49,520 bases of DNA from contig JAJZXJ010000013.1 in the NCBI GenBank assembly GCA_021802425.1, positions 1 through 49,520 on the forward strand, given 5' to 3'. The DNA is from Acidulodesulfobacterium sp021802425. GTDB taxonomy: Bacteria; SZUA-79; Acidulodesulfobacterales; Acidulodesulfobacteraceae. The notes under the pieces were generated by a model. It was not told the DNA's origin. It saw nothing but the letters and a program-made list of their open reading frames with translations, and searched no databases. Every line of letters begins with the position of its first letter. The first letter of the stretch is position 1. Shown piece after piece: positions 33,582 through 41,402 of this stretch. The position numbers and the translations under genes were made by a program.

Positions 33582-34937
33582 TTAACTTAAATATTCAATG
33601 ATTTTTTTTAGTTTCGAAACAGGGTGAAAATTTATTCCCTTAATACCTTTTATATCTTTTAAATTGGATTCGGGAAGTATGATATTAGAAAAACCTAAAT
33701 TAACGGCCTCTTTAACGCGGGCAGACGGATTCATAACCCCTCTGACCTCGCCGGTAAGACCGATCTCTCCAAACGCCATAAAATCAGGGGGTATGGGCTT
33801 TTCTAAATAGCTTGAAATAACGGAAACCGCGATCGGCAAATCTATCCCCGGCTCTTGAATAGTTATCCCTCCGAATATTTTAACATAAATTTCTTTAGAT
33901 GAAAGCTTAATTCCTTCTTTTTTTTCTAAAACCGCCGCTATAATAGAAACCCTTCCGCCGTCTATTCCCAGACAGACCCTTTTTGGAACAGGCATATATG
34001 ATTGAACGACAAGGGCTTGAACCTCCACAAGCAAAGACCTTGTCCCCTCCATGCATGCCGTTACGACGGAACCCGGGGAACCGGCCTGCCTTTCCTCTAT
34101 AAAATATGCCGATGGATTTTTTACTCCTGCCAGACCGTTTTCGGACATTTCGTAAACGCCGATTTCATCGGTGGAACCAAATCTATTCTTATAACACCTT
34201 AATATGCGGTAAGAATCCTTTTTGCTCGAATCAAAGTATAAAACGGTATCTACTATATGTTCCAGAGTTTTTGGACCGGCAAAATTACCCTCTTTGGTAA
34301 CATGTCCCACAAAAAATACCCCGCAATTTTTTTTAAGACAGGCGGACGTTATCTCGTGGGCGATTTCCCTTAAAGAATTAGGGCTTCCGTAGGCGGTTTC
34401 CGAGTCCGGCATCGTAACCCTTTGAATGGAATCTATAATTATAAAATCGTAATCCCCGTTATTAACGGTATATAATATCTCGTTTATATCGTTAAGGGAT
34501 AATAAAAACAGATTGCCCGAAGTAAGTCCGAGCCTTTTTGCCCTCAAAAGAAGCTGGTTTAATGATTCTTCGGTGGAAATATATAATATCTTTAAACCTG
34601 AACCGGGCGAAGCAAGCCTATTTGAAATCTGAAGCATAAGGGTGGATTTGCCTATTCCGGGATCGCCGCCTATCAGTACGCTTTGACCGTTAACTAAACC
34701 TGAGCCGACGGAAACATCGAACTCGTTTATTCCGGTTTTAATTCGGGATAAAGCCTTTGAATTTTCTGCCTCTACCGGAGTTACGGGAGAATTTTCCGGG
34801 GGCTTGTCGTATAACTTGACGGTTTTGGTTGATTTTGCCTCTGGGACGGCAATCTCCATCGTGTTATAGCTCCGGCATTCGGGACATTTTCCGACCCATT
34901 TTATAGAAGCGGCGCCGCAATTCTTACACTTATACAT
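33582..34937 (-). CDS. radA: DNA repair protein RadA
   Basis: 451 residues: an N-terminal C4 zinc finger (CKNCGAASIKWVGKCPEC), a RecA-like ATPase with Walker A GGDPGIGKSTL and Walker B FIIIDSIQ, the RadA-specific KNRFG motif (CYKNRFGSTDEIG), and a C-terminal Lon-protease-like domain. It helps branch migration in recombination repair. The start overlaps by 8 bp the end of the RpiB-like gene upstream, so the two are translationally coupled. Confidence 0.95.
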   Translation of the reverse strand: MYKCKNCGAASIKWVGKCPECRSYNTMEIAVPEAKSTKTVKLYDKPPENSPVTPVEAENSKALSRIKTGINEFDVSVGSGLVNGQSVLIGGDPGIGKSTLMLQISNRLASPGSGLKILYISTEESLNQLLLRAKRLGLTSGNLFLLSLNDINEILYTVNNGDYDFIIIDSIQRVTMPDSETAYGSPNSLREIAHEITSACLKKNCGVFFVGHVTKEGNFAGPKTLEHIVDTVLYFDSSKKDSYRILRCYKNRFGSTDEIGVYEMSENGLAGVKNPSAYFIEERQAGSPGSVVTACMEGTRSLLVEVQALVVQSYMPVPKRVCLGIDGGRVSIIAAVLEKKEGIKLSSKEIYVKIFGGITIQEPGIDLPIAVSVISSYLEKPIPPDFMAFGEIGLTGEVRGVMNPSARVKEAVNLGFSNIILPESNLKDIKGIKGINFHPVSKLKKIIEYLS

Positions 34938-35442
34938 TTATGTTTTCTGCGTTAGCAATAAAATCCAGCACGGTTTGATTCTGTTCCGTAAAATCGGTTG
35001 AAAGAAAAATATTAATCTCTCTTTCGCAGTTTTTTGTGTCTATGGTAACATCCTTATTTTTGACCACTATCACATTGGCATTAAATTCTTTTCTCGAGTT
35101 GGCGATAGTTTCGTCATCTGCGGCAAAGACGGCTCTTACATTTTTGAATTTATTCAGCAAAACCGTAACGGCGGCATAATTGTTTTTAAGCAAGGCAATT
35201 CCAAATTCCAGCTTCCCCGTCTTTATCGCTTCCCCCAGTTTAAAAGCCATCTTGAATATGTCTTTATGCTGGTCTATCCTTGAAGGCCCTAAGTCGTAAA
35301 GGCTTGTCCATTTTGTATCGAGATAAATCCCGACCTTTTCTTTAAAGAAAAAGCTATCCTTGTCGGACAATATGCCGATTTTCAATGCTTTTTTATGCTG
35401 CCCGTCCGTTGTATTCACCCAATCCCTGAGCTGCATCGTCAT
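34930..35442 (-). CDS. RpiB/LacAB-fold protein lacking catalytic residues
   Basis: 170 residues that line up with ribose-5-phosphate isomerase B: KIGILSDKDSFFFKEK against the family's SDHAGFELK; AIKTGKLEFGIALL against AVASGEADxGILIC; NK97-98 and NVRAV against NKxxGIRAA; SRKEFNANVIVV against the family's RxHNDANVLxLG. The catalytic positions are changed: the His of DHAG is Lys28, the Cys of CGTG is gone (KNNY; the only cysteine is C139) and the His of HNDANV is Glu119. It has about 25 extra residues at each end. It overlaps radA by 8 bp. The fold call is mine by motif alignment; it probably binds a ligand or partner rather than isomerising sugars. Confidence 0.65.
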   Translation of the reverse strand: MTMQLRDWVNTTDGQHKKALKIGILSDKDSFFFKEKVGIYLDTKWTSLYDLGPSRIDQHKDIFKMAFKLGEAIKTGKLEFGIALLKNNYAAVTVLLNKFKNVRAVFAADDETIANSRKEFNANVIVVKNKDVTIDTKNCEREINIFLSTDFTEQNQTVLDFIANAENINV

Positions 35443-35567
35443 TATAAACGGTACCTTTCCTTTTTACTTTTTAATTTAACTTTTAAAATTATTTGCCTAT
35501 GGATATACAGGGTTATTTAGTTTATTTTATCCTATTAATAAGCATAAAACAAGTTTTTAATAAAACC

Positions 35568-35775
35568 TTAATCCTGCAATAGAAATTTATTTCCTGGATT
35601 CCCGCTTTCGCGGGAATGACAATGCGGGAATTTAACTTTTAACCCAAAGGGTGTCATTCCTGCGTAAGCAGGAAAGTTTCTTTGAAACTTCACGAGGCTG
35701 AAAGCCGAGAGCGAAGCGGTAATCCAGTATTTACATATAAAAGAAATATCTAAATATTTTCTATTGCAGGATTAA
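35568..35775. repeat. MITE-like element, subfamily B, 18-bp terminal inverted repeats
   Basis: TTAATCCTGCAATAGAAA (35568-35585) is perfectly inverted at 35758-35775. Inside are a complete core (35594-35620) and an inverted second core (from 35653) that is split by about 48 bp (35675-35722) containing AAGTTTC-TTT-GAAACTT and GGCT-GAA-AGCC stems. It fills most of the 351-bp gap between the FAD reductase gene and the RpiB-like gene; the rest (35443-35567, 35776-35793) is AT-rich with nothing clear. Confidence 0.8.
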
Positions 35776-35793
35776 AGTAAAAATCGCGGGGTT

Positions 35794-36876
35794 TTATTTG
35801 TAATACTCCTCGAACGAAGGCCACAGGCGCTTAATTAATTTGTCTATATTATCCGCGTCCGTCATTCGGGGATATAATTCGTAACGCTTTTTTGAAGCGG
35901 TTGACAGGGGTTTTTTAAAAATGGATTCTATCTCTTCCTTGTATTCCTCTAATAAATTTTTTGATGTTTTTAAACTTTCCGCAACATAACCGCCCAATAA
36001 ATTCCCGGAAATTACTGCGCTTACGATACCCGCTCCGGTAATTGGATGCGTCAAGCCGGCGGCATCGCCGCACAACGCAATATTGCCGGAATATAAATCA
36101 TTTAAACCCGATACGGGAACAAGACCGGATGTTTTTCCGTATATATTGGACCCGATAAGCCCTTTATTTCTTATTTCGTTAAGAAAATTATTAAGAGAAC
36201 TTGAAAGGGGCATGAAGGTCCTTGGCTTTTCGATGCCTATGCCGACATTTGCAAATCTGCCTTTCGGAAAAACCCAGCCGTAACCATAGGGAATATAAGG
36301 CCTGAAATAACAAATAGTAGAACCAAGCCCTTCCTCTTTTAAAAGATCCGCCCTTACCTGCGCCGCAAAAATATAAGACTTATTTTTCAGTCCCTGTTTA
36401 AAATTACCGCGTAAATCAAAGCTATTTTTGGGACCGGCTGCTATAATTAAATAATCGTAATTAATTTCTATAGGCTTATTATCCGCGATGCGCACGCCGG
36501 TTATCTTATTTTCACCCGCATTAATTTTCAGGATGTTTGTCTGTTTAAGTAAATTAGTTCCGGCTTTGACCGCCGATTTGACAATATAGCCGTCGAAAAC
36601 ATCCCGATTCAGCATATATCCCTTACCTTCAAAGCTGTAAAGATTCTTTCCAGTATCGATGTCCATAAAGCTAACTTTTTGGTTTACAGCGGAAGGAATT
36701 TCGGCTAAATTAACGAATTGATTTATATTACGGCTGACAAGCTCCGCGCATTGAACGGGGAAACCGATGATTTTTCTTTTATCGATTAACACATTTTCTA
36801 TCCCCTTAAGGGACAGGGAATACGCGCACGAGGCCCCCGCAGGACCCGCGCCTATTATTGCGGCCGCCGTTCGCAT
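35794..36876 (-). CDS. geranylgeranyl-reductase-family FAD oxidoreductase
   Basis: 360 residues. N-terminal FAD motif AAIIGAGPAGASCAYSL, then the family segment QCAELVSR, the conserved YGYGWVFPKGRFANVGIG, and the second FAD motif ALCGDAAGLTHPITGAGI. The family saturates isoprenoid chains in archaeal lipids, chlorophyll side chains or menaquinone tails. The substrate here is unknown; the polyprenyl synthase about 2.3 kb downstream makes a quinone or lipid isoprenoid plausible. It starts 7 bp after the NHL-protein gene with no visible ribosome site, suggesting coupled translation. Confidence 0.8.
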   Translation of the reverse strand: MRTAAAIIGAGPAGASCAYSLSLKGIENVLIDKRKIIGFPVQCAELVSRNINQFVNLAEIPSAVNQKVSFMDIDTGKNLYSFEGKGYMLNRDVFDGYIVKSAVKAGTNLLKQTNILKINAGENKITGVRIADNKPIEINYDYLIIAAGPKNSFDLRGNFKQGLKNKSYIFAAQVRADLLKEEGLGSTICYFRPYIPYGYGWVFPKGRFANVGIGIEKPRTFMPLSSSLNNFLNEIRNKGLIGSNIYGKTSGLVPVSGLNDLYSGNIALCGDAAGLTHPITGAGIVSAVISGNLLGGYVAESLKTSKNLLEEYKEEIESIFKKPLSTASKKRYELYPRMTDADNIDKLIKRLWPSFEEYYK

Positions 36877-36883
36877 ATATGAA

Positions 36884-37927
36884 TCAATCTGCCCCGAATA
36901 TCCGATATATTAATATGTTATCGTTGTTGGTGTCGGCTACCGCCATGTACTTGCCGTTTTTAGATATGGAAATATTCGATTCGTGGTTAAAGTTCCTGCT
37001 CCCCACCCCGGGGGTGCCGAAATTGTAAGATTTTACGACATTATAGCCGTTAACTAACTTAAAAACCGTTATGATGCTTCTTCCGTAATTTGCGGCATAA
37101 AGATAGCCGTTTTTATAAACAATGCCCACGGGATGATAAAGCTTGTAACCGTTATCCCCCGGCGTGCCGATTGAGCCTATATAATCAAACTGCCTGTTAA
37201 AAACAAGTATTTTGGACAGGCTGTAATCCGATACATAAATATATTTCCGGGAAAAAGCCATACTTACCGGTTTTTTAAATGTTACATTGCCAAGGTTTAT
37301 TTTGCCTTTCCCGCCGCGACGCTTTCCAGTTTTTGCCGAACCGCCGGTATTAGTTAATTTTAGATTTTTTTTCCTTTCGTAAAACTGACCGTTTTTTAAA
37401 TAAATAAGTATATCGTTAGCCCCGGAGTTTGCAACATAAATTCTATTATACGCAAAACCCAAAAATGTCGGCTCTATTAATAATCTTTTGGAATTTGAGG
37501 TTTTTCCGAATTCCGAAATAAAACTTCCGTTCGGCTTAAAAATCTGAATTCTTGAATTTCCCGAATCGACTATAAAAATTCTTTCGGGATTCCCGTAAGA
37601 GCATCCGTATAAAGGAACCATAAACTCGCCCGTCGTCTTACCCTCGATGCCCCATTGTCGCAGATAATTTCCGCCCAGATTAAATTTTATTATTCTTGAA
37701 TTGCCTGAATCGACGACATACAGGTTATTCTTAGCTCCGAAAAAAACATCGGCAGGACCCTTAAGGTTGGACTTCCCCCCTATAACGCGAACCAATTTTA
37801 TAGAATAGGGAACCTTTTTAAAATAAAGCCCGAACCTTTTTTGAAACAGCAAAACGGCAAGTATTACAATTATGATTATGCTTAATAAAAAGAATATTTT
37901 ATTAAGTTTTTCTTTGAATAAAGCCAT
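36884..37927 (-). CDS. membrane-anchored NHL-repeat protein
   Basis: 347 residues: an N-terminal membrane anchor (about 11-27, FFLLSIIIIVILAVLLF) and then a series of NHL-type blades (VVDSGNSRIIKFN, IVDSGNSRIQIFK, VSDYSLSKILVFN, AANYGRSIITVFK, VADTNNDNILIYR), enough for a beta-propeller of about six blades. A basic loop (KTGKRRGGKGK) interrupts the middle. The domain is probably periplasmic and serves binding. GGAGG precedes the ATG. The function is unknown; its neighbours are a lipoprotein and an FAD reductase. Confidence 0.8.
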   Translation of the reverse strand: MALFKEKLNKIFFLLSIIIIVILAVLLFQKRFGLYFKKVPYSIKLVRVIGGKSNLKGPADVFFGAKNNLYVVDSGNSRIIKFNLGGNYLRQWGIEGKTTGEFMVPLYGCSYGNPERIFIVDSGNSRIQIFKPNGSFISEFGKTSNSKRLLIEPTFLGFAYNRIYVANSGANDILIYLKNGQFYERKKNLKLTNTGGSAKTGKRRGGKGKINLGNVTFKKPVSMAFSRKYIYVSDYSLSKILVFNRQFDYIGSIGTPGDNGYKLYHPVGIVYKNGYLYAANYGRSIITVFKLVNGYNVVKSYNFGTPGVGSRNFNHESNISISKNGKYMAVADTNNDNILIYRIFGAD

Positions 37928-38003
37928 ATAAGCGCCTCCAAAACGATTATTATCTGAAATTAGAATTAATTGATACTTTATCCGGCATCATTTCTATCCG
38001 TAC

Positions 38004-38018
38004 CGAAGGCATGCTTCG
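38004..38018. repeat. small inverted repeat with AAGGCATGCTT centre
   Basis: CGAAG, GCATG, CTTCG in the 145-bp gap between the lipoprotein and NHL genes. It shares AAGGCATGCTT with the hairpin at 25573-25591. A solo remnant of the REP family (GCTGAAGCGGGTTGG) follows at about 38042-38056. Confidence 0.35.
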
Positions 38019-38072
38019 ATAAACACGTGGACAAAAATATCGCTGAAGCGGGTTGGAACAATTTACCATTTT

Positions 38073-38537
38073 TTATATTACTATATGAACGGCTATATAA
38101 TTTGAAAATCCCGACTTTATTCCAAAATTATCTTTGCTGCGGACGCAAAAAATATAATAGCCGGTTTTCAAATCTTTTTTATTTACATTATAAAAAAACT
38201 TATTATATTGCAAGCTAAATTTTTTTATGAAAAGCAAATTCTGAAAAGCGATAAGCGTGGACGAATTACATGAAAACTTTACCTTCTTTTTGTTTTTATA
38301 CCATTTTTCATAAATTAAAAATCCCTTTATCCCGTTTAAACTATGGCTGTATTCATATATAATACTAATGCTGTTTTTGAGCTTCTCTGCCGATAAAACT
38401 TTCGGAGGCGGGGGGGGCGTTATAATCGGGGGATTAGGATAGGCAGTTTTGGCGCATCCGGATAAAAAAAAGGAAAGGGAGAAAACGGCAAAGATTAGAA
38501 TTAATAAAGGGATGAATAAAATTATTTTACTGCTCAA
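38073..38537 (-). CDS. lipoprotein with Pro-rich hinge and FN3-like domain
   Basis: About 154 residues from a TTG start: a hydrophobic signal peptide ending in the lipobox LSGC, a proline hinge (NPPIITPPPPPK), then a beta-sandwich-like domain whose end (TGYYIFCVRSKDNFGIKSGFSNY) resembles fibronectin type III strands F-G. The TTG at 38537 is preferred because GGAGAGG lies just before it and it overlaps the argH stop (TTGAGCAGTAA), giving coupling; an ATG at 38579 would add 14 basic residues and overlap argH by 53 bp. It is lipid-anchored, probably in the outer membrane. Role unknown. Confidence 0.7.
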   Translation of the reverse strand: MSSKIILFIPLLILIFAVFSLSFFLSGCAKTAYPNPPIITPPPPPKVLSAEKLKNSISIIYEYSHSLNGIKGFLIYEKWYKNKKKVKFSCNSSTLIAFQNLLFIKKFSLQYNKFFYNVNKKDLKTGYYIFCVRSKDNFGIKSGFSNYIAVHIVI

Positions 38538-39987
38538 GCCTCTCCAGCGATTTTTTATTTCTTTCGATTTCTTCTTCATAATCGTTTATAATAGATTTAA
38601 CCCTGTTTAAAGCAGTTCCGCCGTAAGATTTTTTTAAATTGACGGAGGCTAACGGATTAAATACCTCAAATATATCATTCTCAATGCCGCCGCATATTTT
38701 CTTGTATTCCCCGACCTTGAGTTTTGATAATGTTTTTTTATTTTCTTTGGCATAATTTACTATCCGCCCGACTATTTCATGGGATTTTCTAAAAGGGATG
38801 CCCTTTTTTACAAGGTATGTCGCGATATCGGTAGCATAAATAAAATCATCGTCCAACTTTGAGCGCATATTTTTTGCATTAAATTTAACCGTTTTTATAA
38901 TCTCCTTAAAAATTAAAATGGAGTTATAAACGGTATCCGCGCTTTCCATAACGGGCTTTTTATCCTCCTGCATATCCCTGTTGTATGTTAACGGCAAAGC
39001 CTTCATCATTATAAACAGGGATAAAAGGTTCGATATGACGCCTCCGGTCTTTCCTCTTATAAGTTCCAGAACGTCGGGATTTTTCTTCTGGGGCATAATG
39101 CTTGAACCTGTCGTAAATTCGTCCTTTAACTCTATAAATCCAAATTCTTCGCTGTTCCATATTATCAACTCTTCGCAAAACCTCGAAAGATGCATCATAA
39201 TCATTGAAAGGGCAAAATTAAACTCAAGGGCAAAATCCCTGTCCGAAACGCTGTCCATGCTGTTTCTTGAAATCTTTGCAAACCCCAGCATCTTTGCCTC
39301 TAACTGCCTGTCTATTTCAAAATCGACGCCTGCAAGGGCGCCGCTGCCAAGCGTAAGAACATCTGCCGCGGCATAACAATTTATTAATCTCTCAAAATCT
39401 TTAGCAAACATCTCATAGTAAGCCAGAATATGATGGGCTAACGACACGGGCTGGGCATGCTGAAGATGCGTATATCCTGGAAGAATAGTATCTATATGAT
39501 TCTTGGCAATACTTACAAGTTCCAATCTTAAATCTAACGACAGCAGGGCAACTTTTTTAATTTCATTTTTCACATACAGCCTGAAATCAATCGAAACCTG
39601 ATCATTTCTGGACCTTGCGGTATGGAGTTTGGCTCCCGAAACGGGAGCAAGCAGGGTTAATCTTTTTTCTATGTTCATATGTATATCTTCGTATCTTTTG
39701 TCAAATTTAAAAGCGCCGGTTTTAATGTCTTCTTTTATTTTTAACAGGGATTTTTCTACCTCTTTCTTTTCTTTTTCGCTCACGACTCCCGCCTTTCTTA
39801 ATGCGTAAAGATGGGCAATGCTTCCTGCTATGTCAAAATCTGCAAGCCTTTTATCGATGTCTAAGGAAGAGGTAAAATCTGCCGTAATCCCCGAAATATC
39901 ATCCTTAAAGCGCCCTCTGACAAAATTATCTGCGGCCTTGCTTTCTTTTTCTTTTACCCGCGCCTGTTTTTTTTTCTTCGAATACAT
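38527..39987 (-). CDS. argH: argininosuccinate lyase
   Basis: 486 residues, about 20 longer than usual because of a basic N-terminal extension (MYSKKKKQARVKEKESK). Motifs: HTARSRNDQVSIDFRLY, GYTHLQHAQPVSLAHH, and the signature GSSIMPQKKNPDVLELIRGK with the catalytic Ser. The N-terminal WGGRF of most ArgH proteins reads VRGRF here. It splits argininosuccinate into arginine and fumarate. It is separated from argG by a repeat element (40012-40168) rather than being directly joined. Confidence 0.95.
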   Translation of the reverse strand: MYSKKKKQARVKEKESKAADNFVRGRFKDDISGITADFTSSLDIDKRLADFDIAGSIAHLYALRKAGVVSEKEKKEVEKSLLKIKEDIKTGAFKFDKRYEDIHMNIEKRLTLLAPVSGAKLHTARSRNDQVSIDFRLYVKNEIKKVALLSLDLRLELVSIAKNHIDTILPGYTHLQHAQPVSLAHHILAYYEMFAKDFERLINCYAAADVLTLGSGALAGVDFEIDRQLEAKMLGFAKISRNSMDSVSDRDFALEFNFALSMIMMHLSRFCEELIIWNSEEFGFIELKDEFTTGSSIMPQKKNPDVLELIRGKTGGVISNLLSLFIMMKALPLTYNRDMQEDKKPVMESADTVYNSILIFKEIIKTVKFNAKNMRSKLDDDFIYATDIATYLVKKGIPFRKSHEIVGRIVNYAKENKKTLSKLKVGEYKKICGGIENDIFEVFNPLASVNLKKSYGGTALNRVKSIINDYEEEIERNKKSLERLEQ

Positions 39988-40011
39988 ATTTTTATTAACG
40001 ATTAAATACTT

Positions 40012-40168
40012 CCTTAATCCTGCAATAGAATTTTAATTTTCTGGATTCCCGCCTACGCGGGAATGACAATGCAGAGATTGAGGTACTTTACTTTACTTTA
40101 CTTTACTTTACTTTACTTTAACCTGAGTTTATACCTTTTAAGTCATTCCCGCGTAAGCGGGAATCCAG
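40012..40168. repeat. MITE-like element, subfamily B, right end missing
   Basis: The left end (CCTTAATCCTGCAATAGAA, 40012-40030) and the next 45 bases match the element at 35568. A complete core lies at 40041-40067 and an inverted one at 40142-40168, but no right terminal repeat is found. Between the cores lies a duplicated piece of the argG 3' end. It stands between argG and argH inside the arg operon. Confidence 0.7.
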
Positions 40169-40203
40169 AAGTACTTTACTTTACTTTAACCTGAGTTTAT
40201 ACC
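40083..40203. repeat. direct duplication of the argG 3' end with an ACTTT microsatellite
   Basis: The segment GTACTTTACTTT...AACCTGAGTTTATACC occurs at 40171-40203 (the real argG end, ACTTT three times) and again at 40083-40135 (ACTTT seven times). The copies are in the same direction and flank a REP core. The argG stop codon lies in the first repeat unit of the real copy. Confidence 0.85.
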
Positions 40204-41377
40204 GCAATGATTTCAAATTAATAAACCCCGTCGCATCGCTTTGCGAATACGCGCCTTTGTCGTCTTCGAATGTAACGATATTTTTTGAATAGAGGCTTTT
40301 ACCTGATTTTCTGTATAAAACCTTCATATTTCCTTTGTATAATTCTATCCCGATATGCCCGGAAACCGATTTCTGGGTGCGGTCTATCAACGCCTGAACG
40401 GCGTTAAATTCAGGGCTGAACCAGCTGCCTTCGTATATTAACTTTGAGTATTTGGGAACAAGGCCATCTTTAAGTTCGATCTCCTCGCCGGTTAAAGTAA
40501 TAGATTCTAAAAGCCTGTGGGCAAAACTCAAGACGGTTCCGGCAGGCGTTTCATAAACGCCCCTCGACTTCATACCCGTAATCCTCGTCTCGACAATATC
40601 CGCTCTTCCTATGCCGTTTCTGCCGGCGATTAAATTCAGCTCTTCGATAATCCCTGCCGGCGTTAAATCTTTTCCGTTTAACGATACGGGGTTGCCGTCC
40701 TCATAGGCAATATCCACCGCTTCGGGAACATCCTGAGCCTTTTGTGGAGAAACGGTAATTTCAAACATAGATTCATCGGGGGCGTTTTCCAAATCTTCGA
40801 GTATGCCCCCTTCATAACTTATATGAAAAAGATTTTTATCGCTCGAATAAGGTTTTTCTTTTGTAACGGGAACCGCAATACCGTTATCTTCCGCATATCC
40901 GACAAGTTCCGCCCTCGACGATATTTCCCATGTCCTCCACGGGGCAATTACCTTAATACCCGGATTGATTGCGCTATAGGCAAGCTCGAATCTGACCTGG
41001 TCGTTTCCCTTTCCCGTAGCCCCGTGAGCCACATAGTTTGCGCCGGCTTCAGAGGCAATTTCTATCTGCCTCTTTGCTATTAGCGGCCTTGCAATGGCGG
41101 TTCCCAGCAGGTATGCGCCCTCATAAAGGGCATTGCCTCTTAACGCCGGAAAAATGTAGTTCCCTGCAAATTCCTCTTTCATATCTTCAACTATCGCTCC
41201 GGCTGCGCCGGTTTTCAAAGCCTTTTCTTTTACGGCGTTCAGGTCTTCTTTTTGTCCCACATCGCAGCAATAGGCGATAACATCGGCTTTATAAGTATTG
41301 ATAAGCCATTTAAGTATAACCGAGGTATCGAGTCCTCCCGAGTAAGCCAAAACAATCTTATCTTTTGCCATAGTCAT
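40181..41377 (-). CDS. argG: argininosuccinate synthase
   Basis: 398 residues: the ATP-binding P-loop LAYSGGLDTSVILKWL, CCDVGQKEDL, YVAHGATGKGNDQVRFELA, and the citrulline/aspartate-site segment RTWEISSR. It joins citrulline and aspartate. The last codons (RYKLRLK, stop TAA) run into an AAAGT microsatellite, and the 3' end is duplicated just downstream. argF lies 25 bp upstream. Confidence 0.96.
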   Translation of the reverse strand: MTMAKDKIVLAYSGGLDTSVILKWLINTYKADVIAYCCDVGQKEDLNAVKEKALKTGAAGAIVEDMKEEFAGNYIFPALRGNALYEGAYLLGTAIARPLIAKRQIEIASEAGANYVAHGATGKGNDQVRFELAYSAINPGIKVIAPWRTWEISSRAELVGYAEDNGIAVPVTKEKPYSSDKNLFHISYEGGILEDLENAPDESMFEITVSPQKAQDVPEAVDIAYEDGNPVSLNGKDLTPAGIIEELNLIAGRNGIGRADIVETRITGMKSRGVYETPAGTVLSFAHRLLESITLTGEEIELKDGLVPKYSKLIYEGSWFSPEFNAVQALIDRTQKSVSGHIGIELYKGNMKVLYRKSGKSLYSKNIVTFEDDKGAYSQSDATGFINLKSLRYKLRLK

Positions 41378-41402
41378 AATAAATATTTTTCTCCCGTTAA
41401 AT

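Noticed and set aside
1351..40168. The recurring CTGGATTCCC repeats as a CRISPR array
   Set aside because: Copies are kilobases apart, are themselves palindromic, occur in both orientations and have no regular spacers or cas genes.
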